54,607 bases of DNA from an uncultured Muribaculaceae bacterium (GTDB lineage: Bacteria; Bacteroidota; Bacteroidia; Bacteroidales; Muribaculaceae), in assembly GCA_947629175.1 (NCBI GenBank), contig CANRCT010000022.1:1-54607 (forward strand). Direction: 5' to 3'. Each line of letters begins with the position of its first letter. Position 1 is the first letter of the stretch. Position numbers and translations under genes: made by a program. Below, piece by piece: positions 33,998 to 42,359 of the stretch. The notes under the pieces were generated by a model. The model ran no database searches. It was not told the DNA's origin and worked only from the letters and a program-made list of their open reading frames with translations.

Positions 33998-34945
33998 TTA
34001 TTCGTCGAAGTCGCCCTGCTCGATGCGCCGGGCAAAGCGGCGGCATATGCGCTCGTGGCGAATGACCATCATGACGAGCAGCGCGTTGAGCACCGTGAGC
34101 TCAAACACGAAGTAGAGCCAGGGCATCGTCAGGAAGAGCGCCGTGAAGAGGGCGATGGTGCGCCAGTTGAACGACAGGATGTTGGTGTATTTCATAAGCG
34201 GGAGGCTCGCCCGGCGGAAGGCCTGGCGCAGACTCTCGGGGAGGGGAGTGCCGTCGGGGTAGCGGGCGGCAATGGCGCGCCGAAACTGCTGCATGGCAGG
34301 GGATGTGGCCTCCTGCTGCACTGTGTAGCTCGTATAGAAGGCGAGAGTGAGCTTCTGCCAGAAATCATGGCGCCAGCTCAGCGTGGCGAGGCGGCGTCGG
34401 AGGGTGAAGGCGCGGTCGAGCTCGCTGCCGGCCTCCCCCTTGAGGAAGTAGAGGTGAAACTGGCGGTAGTAGTCGGCCATGGCGGCCTGCTTGGCATGGC
34501 ATATGCCCGTCACCGCTGCGATCACCCATATGAGCCACGGATGGGCCATGAAGAAGGTGGAGGTGACATTCTCGCGCAGGCATATGGCTATATAGATGGC
34601 CGCGAACCAGAGGTCGCCGCTGACGCCGTCGAGTATCCGGCCGATGCGTGAATACTGGCGGGTCATCCGCGCGAGCTGCCCGTCGGCGCTGTCGAACGAG
34701 TTGGCCCAGATCAGGAGAAGCATTCCGGCCACGTTGACGGCCATGGAGTCGAAATAGAAGCAGATTCCCGCTCCGATGCCGAGAAATATCGAGGCGATGG
34801 TGATGGCGTTGGGCGTGACGCCCAGGCGTGCGGCCAAGCGAGCCCACATGTAGCCTATGGGACGGTAGAAAGCCAGATCGATCCCCTCCTCGGTATCGAG
34901 CGACTTGAGGCTCTGGCGGTAGGCCGACTCCTTCTTTTCAGCCAT
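33998..34945 (-). CDS. CDP-alcohol phosphatidyltransferase-family protein with altered metal motif
   Basis: A 315-residue inner-membrane protein with about six membrane segments and a long cytoplasmic insert (about residues 165-245). The family motif is DSADGQLARMTRQYSRIGRI, followed by LDGVSGD. The canonical pattern ends GxxxDxxxD, but here the last Asp is one place late, with Gly at the usual position. The enzyme class joins a CDP-activated lipid to an alcohol. The locus contains a second, canonical member, so this copy may use a different alcohol. The start ATG overlaps the acyltransferase stop (TGATG). Confidence 0.85.
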   Translation of the reverse strand: MAEKKESAYRQSLKSLDTEEGIDLAFYRPIGYMWARLAARLGVTPNAITIASIFLGIGAGICFYFDSMAVNVAGMLLLIWANSFDSADGQLARMTRQYSRIGRILDGVSGDLWFAAIYIAICLRENVTSTFFMAHPWLIWVIAAVTGICHAKQAAMADYYRQFHLYFLKGEAGSELDRAFTLRRRLATLSWRHDFWQKLTLAFYTSYTVQQEATSPAMQQFRRAIAARYPDGTPLPESLRQAFRRASLPLMKYTNILSFNWRTIALFTALFLTMPWLYFVFELTVLNALLVMMVIRHERICRRFARRIEQGDFDE

Positions 34946-35817
34946 CACTTGAGATCGCGGAGTTTATAGGTCTGCTGGCGCAGATAGGCCCCGAGGGTCT
35001 CGAAATCCTTGCGGTACGGCTCCTGTTCGGCCAGTGTGATGGGCTGTTCCACGCTGATGTGCATGGTTTTGCCGGTCTTGCGGAACACTTCGGCCGGCAG
35101 GCGCAGCGAGCGGGCCGGCCAGCATATGTGGCCCAGGATGTTGAACCACCACGAGTTGGATCCGTGGAAGTATATAGGTATTACCGGCACCTTTGCTTTG
35201 TAGATCAGCTGCAGTATCGATTTCTGCCAGGGTCGGTCGACGAGATGTCCGTGCCAGTCGACCTTGCTCATGGCTCCGGCGGGGAAGAATCCGAGCGGCT
35301 CACCCTCGGAGAGCTGACGCATGGCCTGACGGATGCCGTTGACGCTGACGGCGCGCTTGGCGGGGTCTTTCTGCGCCCATGCGTCGACGGCGATGAAGTT
35401 GGGGCGCATGGCCGAGATCTTGTTGAGGATCATGTTGACCATCACCCGGTATTTCGGGCGGCGCGACGATATGAGATATATCAGCATGATGCCGTCGAGC
35501 GCTCCGAACGGATGGTTGCTGACGGTGATGAAGGGGCCTTCGGGCAGATTGTCGAGCACCTCCTCGCCGTCGATGCGCAGCTTTATGCGGAAGCCGTCGA
35601 AGAGCATGCGGCGCACGAATTCCGGGCCGGGAGTGTCGCAGAAGCGTCGGTGGATGTCGTTGACCTTGTCGACCGACAGGAAATGCAGCAGCCAGTTGAC
35701 AAGTTTCTCGTGCCCGTCGAGGCGGGGTGCCATCTGGCGTATGTCGTCATAGTTGAGCACGTCGGGGCGCACTTCGCACTCTGCGGCGGCGTGTTTGGTT
35801 TCAGTGTTGTTGTCCAT
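34945..35817 (-). CDS. Lysophospholipid-type acyltransferase
   Basis: A 290-residue PlsC-like acyltransferase. Block I is VSNHPFGALDG (NHxxxxD with catalytic His), and block III-like FFPAGAMSK replaces the usual FPEG, as in the hemolysin/OlsA-like subgroup; PVIPIYFHGSNSWWF is block IV. It probably acylates a lysolipid or hydroxy group on a lipid at the inner membrane. Its start overlaps the PAP2 gene by 17 bases, and its stop overlaps the next gene's start, so it is firmly in the inositol-lipid operon, where an acylated inositol lipid is a possible product (inference). Confidence 0.85.
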   Translation of the reverse strand: MDNNTETKHAAAECEVRPDVLNYDDIRQMAPRLDGHEKLVNWLLHFLSVDKVNDIHRRFCDTPGPEFVRRMLFDGFRIKLRIDGEEVLDNLPEGPFITVSNHPFGALDGIMLIYLISSRRPKYRVMVNMILNKISAMRPNFIAVDAWAQKDPAKRAVSVNGIRQAMRQLSEGEPLGFFPAGAMSKVDWHGHLVDRPWQKSILQLIYKAKVPVIPIYFHGSNSWWFNILGHICWPARSLRLPAEVFRKTGKTMHISVEQPITLAEQEPYRKDFETLGAYLRQQTYKLRDLK

Positions 35818-36745
35818 TGGAGATATATTCGGTGTAGCGGCGCGTGAATCGGGCGAAAGCGGGCCACTTCATCAGCGCGTATTCAAAAATGAGGTATCCG
35901 GCGAGGGCGCAGGCGATGCCGCCGGCCACGTCGAGTATGTAGTGGTGGGAGGTGTAGACGGCCGTCCACCATATGCCGAGAGTCACCACCGCGAGGGTCA
36001 GACGCCAGGCCAGGCTTATGCCGCGGCCGCGCAGGGCGTAGAGTAGGGCGGTGAGCGTGTAGGCCGAGTGGAGCGAGGGCATGGCGGCGAAGACGTTGCT
36101 GTTGCGGGCGTAGAGGCCGTTGAAGATGCCGAGCCCGGTCATCTCGTCGAAGGCGCCGAGTCCGGCCACGGATCCGGGCGTGCCCGGCACGGCTTCGAAG
36201 CCGTGGAGCGCCACATACCATGGCGGCGCTGCCGGGTGGATGTAGTAGAACGTGAAGCCGATCAGATTGGTCAGCAGGAACACCATCGCGAAGTGGAGGT
36301 AGAGTCCGCGTCGGCCGGTGAAGTAGAGCCAGAGGCCGAATATGACCGGCAGCGGCACCCAGCAGAGGTAGAACACTCCCGCCATGAAGTCGGCCGCGCG
36401 GCAGGTGTGGAGCGCCCACCATTCGTTGGGCGTGAGTCCCGCGATGCCGAAGAGCGAGAGCTCCGTCTCGTAGAGGCCGCGGACGTCGACCGGATTTACC
36501 TCATAGTTGGGCAGGAGGTTCATCCAGTCGTAGGATATGCCGAAGAGGAAGAAGGGTATGAGCGCCACAGTGAGCCGTCGGGTGGCCGGCGCGGCGAAGA
36601 AGAGGGCTGCGATGGCCACGGCCATGACGGTGTGTTCCGGTCGGAAGCCGATGCCGAGGGCCGTGACTGAGAGCCACAGGCACAGGGCTGCGACGCACGT
36701 GGCCGATTCGGCCAGGGAAGGCAGGCGGTCGGAGAAGAGTCTCAT
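35801..36745 (-). CDS. PAP2-superfamily inositol-phosphoceramide synthase (Aur1-like)
   Basis: A 314-residue membrane protein with six or more membrane segments. The PAP2 catalytic motifs are AAMPSLHSAYTLTALLYAL (first His) and TSHHYILDVAGG (HxxxD). The preceding WYVALHG and HPAAPPW stretches are typical of the Aur1/IPC-synthase-like branch, which moves phosphoinositol from phosphatidylinositol to ceramide. A homologue in B. thetaiotaomicron is reported to make inositol phosphoceramide. The ATG overlaps the stop of the phosphatidylinositol-phosphate synthase gene. Confidence 0.87.
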   Translation of the reverse strand: MRLFSDRLPSLAESATCVAALCLWLSVTALGIGFRPEHTVMAVAIAALFFAAPATRRLTVALIPFFLFGISYDWMNLLPNYEVNPVDVRGLYETELSLFGIAGLTPNEWWALHTCRAADFMAGVFYLCWVPLPVIFGLWLYFTGRRGLYLHFAMVFLLTNLIGFTFYYIHPAAPPWYVALHGFEAVPGTPGSVAGLGAFDEMTGLGIFNGLYARNSNVFAAMPSLHSAYTLTALLYALRGRGISLAWRLTLAVVTLGIWWTAVYTSHHYILDVAGGIACALAGYLIFEYALMKWPAFARFTRRYTEYISNGQQH

Positions 36746-37449
36746 TTGCGTCCGGCGAGAAGTTTGCGGCAGTGGTTGATGCGTGCTATCGCCGTGAGGT
36801 TGGCGAAGATGGCGATGACGGTCATGGCGATGACCAGTATCGTGTCGGGGTTGAAGCCCTCGGCTCCCGGCTGGTAGCCAGATATCTGGCCGGTGATGCC
36901 GGTGGCGAGAGTCGCCACGCTTGTCACCACCACTCGCTCCGGACGCTGCATGAACCCGATCTTGCACTCCAGTCCGAGGCCTTCGGCGCGTGCTCTGACA
37001 TAGCTCACCATGATGCTGCCGGTGAGGGCCACGAACGCAATCACGGCGCCGACGAAGCTGCCGGTCTGGATCAGATAGTAGGCCACTCCGCCGAGGGTGG
37101 CGAGCTCGCAGTAGCGGTCGAGCACGGAGTCATACATGGCTCCGAATGTCGACGACATGCCGCCGAGGCGGGCCACCTGTCCGTCGAGCATGTCGAAGAG
37201 CGAGAATCCGATGATGAGCGCTCCGGCCCATGTGACGAGCGACCAGTCGACCGTGCCGGTGCGGGCCGCTCCGTATCCTGCGATGACGATCACTACGGCA
37301 GCCGCCAGATTTCCGAGAAATCCTATGGTGGTCACTGTGTTGGGGGTCACGCCCATGCGGATTAGAAGCTTTACGAAGGGGTTTATCACCCGGTAGATGC
37401 CCAGCTGGAGCGCGTCGCGGGTCTGTTTTGATGTAGCTTTGATATCCAT
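36742..37449 (-). CDS. CDP-alcohol phosphatidyltransferase, likely phosphatidylinositol-phosphate synthase
   Basis: A 235-residue membrane enzyme with the canonical motif FDMLDGQVARLGGMSSTFGA followed by MYDSVLDRYCE, giving all metal-binding Asp residues. It has six membrane segments. Context with inositol-phosphate synthase and PgpA-type phosphatase supports transfer of inositol-phosphate to CDP-diacylglycerol. The B. thetaiotaomicron counterpart is reported as that synthase. The PAP2 gene overlaps its end by four bases, and the GtrA gene precedes it by 28. Confidence 0.88.
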   Translation of the reverse strand: MDIKATSKQTRDALQLGIYRVINPFVKLLIRMGVTPNTVTTIGFLGNLAAAVVIVIAGYGAARTGTVDWSLVTWAGALIIGFSLFDMLDGQVARLGGMSSTFGAMYDSVLDRYCELATLGGVAYYLIQTGSFVGAVIAFVALTGSIMVSYVRARAEGLGLECKIGFMQRPERVVVTSVATLATGITGQISGYQPGAEGFNPDTILVIAMTVIAIFANLTAIARINHCRKLLAGRK

Positions 37450-37477
37450 CTTTGGTTGTTCCGGTATGAAGTTTTGT

Positions 37478-38038
37478 TCAGTTTTGCTTTTTATGACGGA
37501 ATGTGAACAGGTCGACTATTCTGATGGCCCACGGATCGAACGCCGACGGGCGGTAGACGAAGTAGCGCTGCAGGGCGAAGTTCCAGAACCATGACACGAG
37601 CAGCGACACCGCAAGGGTCGACGCGGCGAAGATGCCGTCGGGGGTAAAGCCGAGATTGATCAGGAATTTCCACCGCGAGAGAGCCTCGCAGGTGAATGTG
37701 GTACCGTACATGTTGAGCAGCAGGCTGCCGGTCCATACAAGTGCGTATTTCACGATGACCGCCTTGACGCTTTGTCCGGCGGCGTGGAAAGTGAAGCGGT
37801 AGTTGATGGTGCAGTTGACTATGCCCCCCACGAGAGCGCCGCTAGCCACCGAGAGGTTGCTGCGGTAGAAGGGGTCGACGGCCTGGAAGACAAAAGCGAA
37901 CATCACCATGCGCACGATCATGTCGGACCACGATGCGGCCTGCGACGACACAATGGAGCGGAGAAAGGTGAATACGAGCGAGTCGCTGCGCAGCACCTTG
38001 TCGGCCACCTTTTTCGATCTGTCCTTGATCTGGGTCAT
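37478..38038 (-). CDS. GtrA-family membrane protein
   Basis: A 186-residue protein with four hydrophobic segments in the GtrA arrangement. SLVFTFLRSIVSSQAASWSD opens the domain, followed by GGIVNCTINYRFTFHA (conserved NYxxxR-type turn) and VSWFWNFALQRYFVYR (NFxxxRxxVF-like ending). The family is proposed to flip or carry polyprenyl-linked sugars. In this operon it might move an inositol lipid or its sugar donor across the membrane (inference). The ATG overlaps the PgpA-like gene's stop. Confidence 0.85.
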   Translation of the reverse strand: MTQIKDRSKKVADKVLRSDSLVFTFLRSIVSSQAASWSDMIVRMVMFAFVFQAVDPFYRSNLSVASGALVGGIVNCTINYRFTFHAAGQSVKAVIVKYALVWTGSLLLNMYGTTFTCEALSRWKFLINLGFTPDGIFAASTLAVSLLVSWFWNFALQRYFVYRPSAFDPWAIRIVDLFTFRHKKQN

Positions 38039-38550
38039 AATATGAGGAGGTTTATTGCGAATATTATAAGCAGAGAGTAGATGCCGGCGAGGATATCGTC
38101 GGCCATCATGCCCCATCCGCCCGGAAGTTTCTCGGTGGCCCTGATGCCGAGCGGCTTGTAGATGTCGAAAAGGCGGAAGAGCAGGAGCGCGAGAAGTATC
38201 TCCCACCAGGGACAGAGCGGGGTGAGGGGGAGCATCGACACCCACTGGCCCACGGTCTCGTCGACGCATGCCACCACCGGATCCTTGCCCCAGTAGCGTT
38301 CGGCCACGCCGCTGGCCCATGTGCCGAGAACGGTCAGCACGGCGATGGCGCCGAGTGTGACCCAGAAAGTGACGTCGGCCGACGCCCACAGGTAGAGCGG
38401 GAGCCAGAGTATGACTCCGGCTATGGCACCCCACGTGCCGGGAGCGAGAGGGAGAAAGCCGGCTCCAAGAGAGGTGGCTATAAGGCGCGGCAGCAGGGGA
38501 AACTGGCGCGTGGAGCCTTCGGGTCGGTTGTCCTGGGGGTGGCGTTTCAT
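38035..38550 (-). CDS. Phosphatidylglycerophosphatase A-like lipid phosphatase
   Basis: A 171-residue PgpA-family membrane protein. Signatures are ATSLGAGFLPLAPGTWGAIA near the N-terminus, VVACVDETVGQWVSM (conserved DExxG) and FRLFDIYKPLGIRATEKLPG. Four membrane segments are visible. In this locus it is the natural candidate for dephosphorylating phosphatidylinositol-phosphate to phosphatidylinositol, as reported for the Bacteroides homologue, rather than for phosphatidylglycerol synthesis. The ATG overlaps the stop of the ATP-grasp-like gene. Confidence 0.9.
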   Translation of the reverse strand: MKRHPQDNRPEGSTRQFPLLPRLIATSLGAGFLPLAPGTWGAIAGVILWLPLYLWASADVTFWVTLGAIAVLTVLGTWASGVAERYWGKDPVVACVDETVGQWVSMLPLTPLCPWWEILLALLLFRLFDIYKPLGIRATEKLPGGWGMMADDILAGIYSLLIIFAINLLIL

Positions 38551-39431
38551 CTGTCGGTGCGTTTTGATTCGGTATACTGTCGTATGGCAGCCATGATCGC
38601 CTTGGCTATATGCGGCGCGGCTTCCGCGCGGCAGGGGGCGAAGGAGGGCCAGTCGTTGAAGTCGATGATGCGTATCTCGCCGTCGGGCGCCACCACGCAG
38701 TCGCCGCCGTAGATCATCACGTCGAGGATCTCGGCCGACCGGTTGCAGAGGCTCCGCAGGCGGTTCATGTCGAATTCGGTGCCGCGGGCGCAACCGTTGA
38801 CGCGCTCGTAGCCGTATTTCGAGTGGTCGTTGATGAAGGGGTAGAACCAGTAGAAGAAATCCGTCCCGGCGATGCCGTAGAACTTTATGAGGTCGCCTTC
38901 GAGATGGCGCGAAATGACTGCCCGCTTGATGCCGCGCAGGAAATACTCCTGAAGCACCTCCTGGGCCTCTTCGGGATGCCTGACGTAGCTTACGTCCTCC
39001 TTGTGCATCGTGTAGTAGTCGCCGCGCTTTATCCAGCATTTGTGCATGGCAGCGTCGTGGAGGCGCTGGCGCACGGCCTCGTCGGTGCCAACGGTGATGC
39101 TTTCGGGGAAAGGTATGCCCGAGCCTACGAGTATGCGTGTCATCCGCTCGCGCGTGCAGTTCTCGATGCCGTAGCCCGAATTGATGACGAGTCTTCCCTC
39201 ATCCTCCATGCGCTGCAGCGTCTTGAGCGATCCCTGCTCGCGGCACATGTTGATCACAACCGGCTCGCCGACGGCTCCTGCGCATAGCTGCTCCTCGGAG
39301 TAGACGCTGACCTCGCAGCCGCGCTTGCGCAGCTGCTCCGCCACAATGTTGAGTATGGCCGTGTCGTTGCCTATATGGTTGGGGGAGTATACCCCGGCGC
39401 GCTTCACAGCCGCTATCTTAATCTCTGCCAT
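38547..39431 (-). CDS. ATP-grasp-like protein of the inositol-lipid locus
   Basis: A 294-residue soluble protein. The fold looks like ATP-grasp: VINSGYGIENCTRERMTRIL (central-domain entry), KCWIKRGDYYTMHKEDVSYV (nucleotide lysine region) and the late metal-site-like GGDCVVAPDGEIRIIDFNDW (DxNxW). I cannot assign the ligated substrates. It overlaps both neighbours (14 bases with the nucleotidyltransferase gene, 4 with the PgpA-like gene). Possible roles are attaching an amino acid or carboxylate to the lipid headgroup, or kinase-like activation of inositol. Confidence 0.7.
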   Translation of the reverse strand: MAEIKIAAVKRAGVYSPNHIGNDTAILNIVAEQLRKRGCEVSVYSEEQLCAGAVGEPVVINMCREQGSLKTLQRMEDEGRLVINSGYGIENCTRERMTRILVGSGIPFPESITVGTDEAVRQRLHDAAMHKCWIKRGDYYTMHKEDVSYVRHPEEAQEVLQEYFLRGIKRAVISRHLEGDLIKFYGIAGTDFFYWFYPFINDHSKYGYERVNGCARGTEFDMNRLRSLCNRSAEILDVMIYGGDCVVAPDGEIRIIDFNDWPSFAPCRAEAAPHIAKAIMAAIRQYTESKRTDR

Positions 39432-40158
39432 GATGATGGTCGTAGTCTGATTTGATTATGTCACGCGCCAGGGCGATGTCGGAAGCGTGGTCCACGTCGA
39501 CCACCTTTCCCATCGGCCATGCGCGCAGCTTCATGCCGCTCTCAAGGAGCTCGCGCTGGAAATGGCGCATGCGCGTGGTTCCTGCCGCGATGCAGCGGGC
39601 CAGGCAATCGAGCGCTTTCCGGGGAAGGCAGTAGACTCCGGCCGACACGTAGCGCGAGTCGTCGCTGCGCACGTCGGTGAAGGCCGTAATCATCCCCTTG
39701 TCGTCGGTGCTGACCCACAGCGGTTTCTCGTCGTCGGCATATGTGCTGACGCCCATATACCCGTCGGCGTCGGTGCGGGAAGCGAAAGCTTCGGCCAGAC
39801 GCACCATCTCGTCGGCGGCGAAGACGGTGTCGACCGTCGTGACGATGAAATCGCCGTCGAAGTCTGCAGTCACCTCTGCGAAGCTGAGCATTGAGTCGGC
39901 CGTGGCCTTGACGATGACGCGTGTCAGCTGGCCGATGCCTGTCTGTCCGCACGCGGTCTGCACATGGCCGGCGACCTCCTGCTCGCGCACTATTACGTTG
40001 AGGCGCGTCAGGGCGGCCTCTCCCTGCGGGAGCGACATTATGCGCATGAGGCGGTCGATCAGCGGCTCGCCGTCGGGAGCTACCAGCGGCTTGGGGAGGA
40101 GGATCCCTTCGGTGGCGAGCCGCTCGCCTTTGCCGGCGGCGATGATACCGTAGTTCAT
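39418..40158 (-). CDS. Sugar/alcohol-phosphate nucleotidyltransferase domain protein
   Basis: A 246-residue protein with the NTP-transferase signature MNYGIIAAGKGERLATEG and PKPLV at the N-terminus, FIVTTVDTVFA (metal-binding Asp) and a late MGKVVDVDHASDIALARDII typical of MobA/GlmU-like folds. It would make an NDP-activated alcohol or sugar. In an inositol-lipid operon, CDP-inositol or a nucleotide sugar is plausible (compare CDP-inositol-forming IPCT enzymes), but the substrate is not decided by the sequence. This is the first gene of the operon. I start at 40158, where the signature begins. Confidence 0.82.
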   Translation of the reverse strand: MNYGIIAAGKGERLATEGILLPKPLVAPDGEPLIDRLMRIMSLPQGEAALTRLNVIVREQEVAGHVQTACGQTGIGQLTRVIVKATADSMLSFAEVTADFDGDFIVTTVDTVFAADEMVRLAEAFASRTDADGYMGVSTYADDEKPLWVSTDDKGMITAFTDVRSDDSRYVSAGVYCLPRKALDCLARCIAAGTTRMRHFQRELLESGMKLRAWPMGKVVDVDHASDIALARDIIKSDYDHHHGRD

Positions 40159-40309
40159 CGTGCGGCAGGCATTGTGCGGCGTCGCGACGTGGCCGTGACG
40201 GCGGCGGGGATTAAACACTTCTTGATCATTGCAAGCGATATGTGGCCAAAACAGCGCGCTAAGTTACTCATTATTTCCCATCCGGCCAAAAAGGCCTGAC
40301 GGCGAGTGG

Positions 40310-41422
40310 TTATTTGTCGTCGGTCTTGGTGAGGTCGAGCACCACGTTGTCTTTCTTGTTCTTCTCCACATACTGGCGCCGGAGCGGGTTGGCGTGGGCC
40401 TCGTCGTAGGCGGCGCGGCAGCGGTAGGTGTCGATTGCGCGGTAGATGGCCTCGCGCATCGATTCGGCCGATGCCATTCCCTTGCCGGCGATGTCGTAGG
40501 CCGTGCCGTGGTCGGGCGATGTGCGCACGTAGGGGAGTCCGGCCGTCAGGTTGACGCCGCGGTCCATCGCGATGGTCTTGAATGGAGCGAGTCCCTGGTC
40601 GTGATACATCGCCAGCACTCCGTCGAAGCGGCTGAAGAGGCCGTTGCCGAAGAATCCGTCGGCCGCATACGGGCCGAACGCCTCGATGCGCTCCTTGCGC
40701 ACGCTCTCGATGGCCGGGATGATGGCAGTCTGCTCCTCTGTGCCGAGCAGTCCCTGCTCGCCCGCATGGGGGTTGAGGGCAAGCACTGCTATGCGGGGGC
40801 GCACGATGCCGAAATCGCGGCGGAGCGACGAGTCGAGAGCCTTGATCTTCTCCTCCACCGCCTCCTGGGTGACGGTCTGGGCCACGCGGGCCATCGGGGT
40901 GTGGGTGGTCAGCAGTGCCACGCGCAGCGCCGGAGCCTCGGAGCACATCACCATCAGCGCCTTCTCGCCCGGCTCGCCGAGCGACGACTCCAGATACTCC
41001 GTATGGCCGGGGAACCGGAAAGTGTCGCTCTGCATCTCGTGCTTGTTGATCGGCGCGGTGACGAGCACGTCGATGTCGCCGGCTTTGAGGTCAGCCACGG
41101 CGCGCTCGAGAGCCGTCATCGCAGCCTCGCCGGCCGTGCGGGTGGCCTGTCCGGGTTCCACCTTGGTGTCTTCTCCGACCACGTTGATTATATTGTAGTG
41201 TTCGTCGCGGGCCTCCGACGCCTGCTGCACCTGGTTGAGCGGTAGTGCCGGCAGCTCCAGCGCCTTGCGGTAGAAAGCTGCTATCTTGGCCGATCCGTAG
41301 ATCACCGGAGTGCACAGTTCGAGGATCGCCTCGTCCTCCAGAGCCTTCATGATCACCTCGTAGCCGATACCGTTGATATCGCCCTGTGTGATGCCTATCT
41401 TGAGTTTTTTGTTGTCAGCCAT
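40310..41422 (-). CDS. pdxA: 4-Hydroxythreonine-4-phosphate dehydrogenase
   Basis: A 370-residue NAD-dependent enzyme of pyridoxal-5-phosphate synthesis. Signatures: KIGITQGDINGIGYEVI (N-terminal), TAPINKHEMQ, FPGHTEYL with a metal His, VLALNPHAGEQG, AMYHDQGLAPFKT (second His) and RTSPDHGTAYDIAGKGMA (third His). Length is normal for the Bacteroidetes form. A separate gene just upstream of the inositol-lipid operon, 151 bases away. Confidence 0.95.
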   Translation of the reverse strand: MADNKKLKIGITQGDINGIGYEVIMKALEDEAILELCTPVIYGSAKIAAFYRKALELPALPLNQVQQASEARDEHYNIINVVGEDTKVEPGQATRTAGEAAMTALERAVADLKAGDIDVLVTAPINKHEMQSDTFRFPGHTEYLESSLGEPGEKALMVMCSEAPALRVALLTTHTPMARVAQTVTQEAVEEKIKALDSSLRRDFGIVRPRIAVLALNPHAGEQGLLGTEEQTAIIPAIESVRKERIEAFGPYAADGFFGNGLFSRFDGVLAMYHDQGLAPFKTIAMDRGVNLTAGLPYVRTSPDHGTAYDIAGKGMASAESMREAIYRAIDTYRCRAAYDEAHANPLRRQYVEKNKKDNVVLDLTKTDDK

Positions 41423-41479
41423 TTGAGTCTGTAGCGGTATGTATGAAGCGTTGCGGGCATTATTGCCCTAAATTAGCCG

Positions 41480-41510
41480 CTAAATTACTAATTTTTCCGC
41501 AATCCGCCAA
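41480..41510 (-). promoter_or_regulatory. Candidate pdxA promoter
   Basis: Minus-strand TAATTTAG (plus CTAAATTA, 41480-41487) with TTG at 41508-41510, 20 bases apart. A second copy of TAATTTAG lies at 41468-41475. Confidence 0.4.
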
Positions 41511-41670
41511 CCCCCGCCCTCCGCAAGGTATTGAATGCTGTCAGATAAAATGCGACGATATAATCTTAATTAAACTATGGCGAGGGGGAAGTTGTTGTCT
41601 CTTTAAGGATGCGGCGGACGGCATTAAGATTTTTTTGTTAAAATATAGTCAAGGTCAGCGGATTTTCCCC

Positions 41671-41678
41671 TACCTTTG
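41671..41678 (+). promoter_or_regulatory. -7 box of the FKBP operon
   Basis: TACCTTTG, preceded by GCGGATTTTCCCC, a stretch shared with the epimerase promoter at 3997-4008. The leader to the ATG at 41730 is about 47 bases. The rest of the 41423-41729 gap holds the pdxA promoter. Confidence 0.5.
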
Positions 41679-41729
41679 TGCCGCCAAAGCTCCCGACATG
41701 TCAAAAAACAACAACATTTAATCACCATC

Positions 41730-42359
41730 ATGATGGAAAACAAAGAATTAGACCGCATCAGCTATGCTCTCGGTCTGAGCATGGGCAACAATTTCCGCAG
41801 CAGCGGCATCGACAAGATCGACTTCAAGGATTTCGCCGATGGCGTGGCAGCCGTATATTCCGGCGAGAAGCCCCGCATGACCTACGACGAGGCCAAGGAG
41901 GAGATACGCCGCTATTTCACTGCCATGGAGGAGCGTCAGCATGCCGAGGCAGCCGAGAAAGGCAAGATCAACCGTGCGGCCGGCGAGGCTTTCCTGGCAG
42001 AGAACGCAAAGCGCCCCGAGGTGAAGACCACCGCCACCGGGCTGCAGTATGAGATCGTCAAGGAGGGCGACGGCCCGATGCCTACGGCGCAGGACTCTGT
42101 CACCGTACACTATACGGGCAAGCTTATCGACGGCACGGTGTTCGACAGCTCCGTGGAGCGCGGCGCGCCCGCCACGTTCGGCGTCAGCCAGGTGATACCC
42201 GGCTGGGTCGAGGCCCTGCAGATGATGAAGGCCGGCTCGAAGTGGCGCCTCTTCATCCCCTCGCAGCTCGCCTACGGCCCCAACGGCGCCGGCCCGGTCA
42301 TCGGCCCGGACTCCACTCTGATATTTGACGTCGAACTCATCAAGGTAGAGGGCAAATGA
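41730..42359 (+). CDS. FKBP-type peptidyl-prolyl isomerase, cytoplasmic
   Basis: A 209-residue FklB/Mip-like isomerase without a signal peptide. Residues 1-80 form the helical dimerisation domain (RISYALGLSMGNNFRSSGID). The FKBP domain at about 105-208 has SVTVHYTGKLIDGTVFDSSV, VIPGWVEALQMMKAGSKWRL and IPSQLAYGPNGAGPVIGPDS, keeping the active-site Tyr, Asp, Phe and Trp. It is the first of three FKBP genes in a row, and its stop overlaps the next start. Two adjacent in-frame ATGs (41730, 41733) are possible. Confidence 0.93.
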   Translation: MMENKELDRISYALGLSMGNNFRSSGIDKIDFKDFADGVAAVYSGEKPRMTYDEAKEEIRRYFTAMEERQHAEAAEKGKINRAAGEAFLAENAKRPEVKTTATGLQYEIVKEGDGPMPTAQDSVTVHYTGKLIDGTVFDSSVERGAPATFGVSQVIPGWVEALQMMKAGSKWRLFIPSQLAYGPNGAGPVIGPDSTLIFDVELIKVEGK

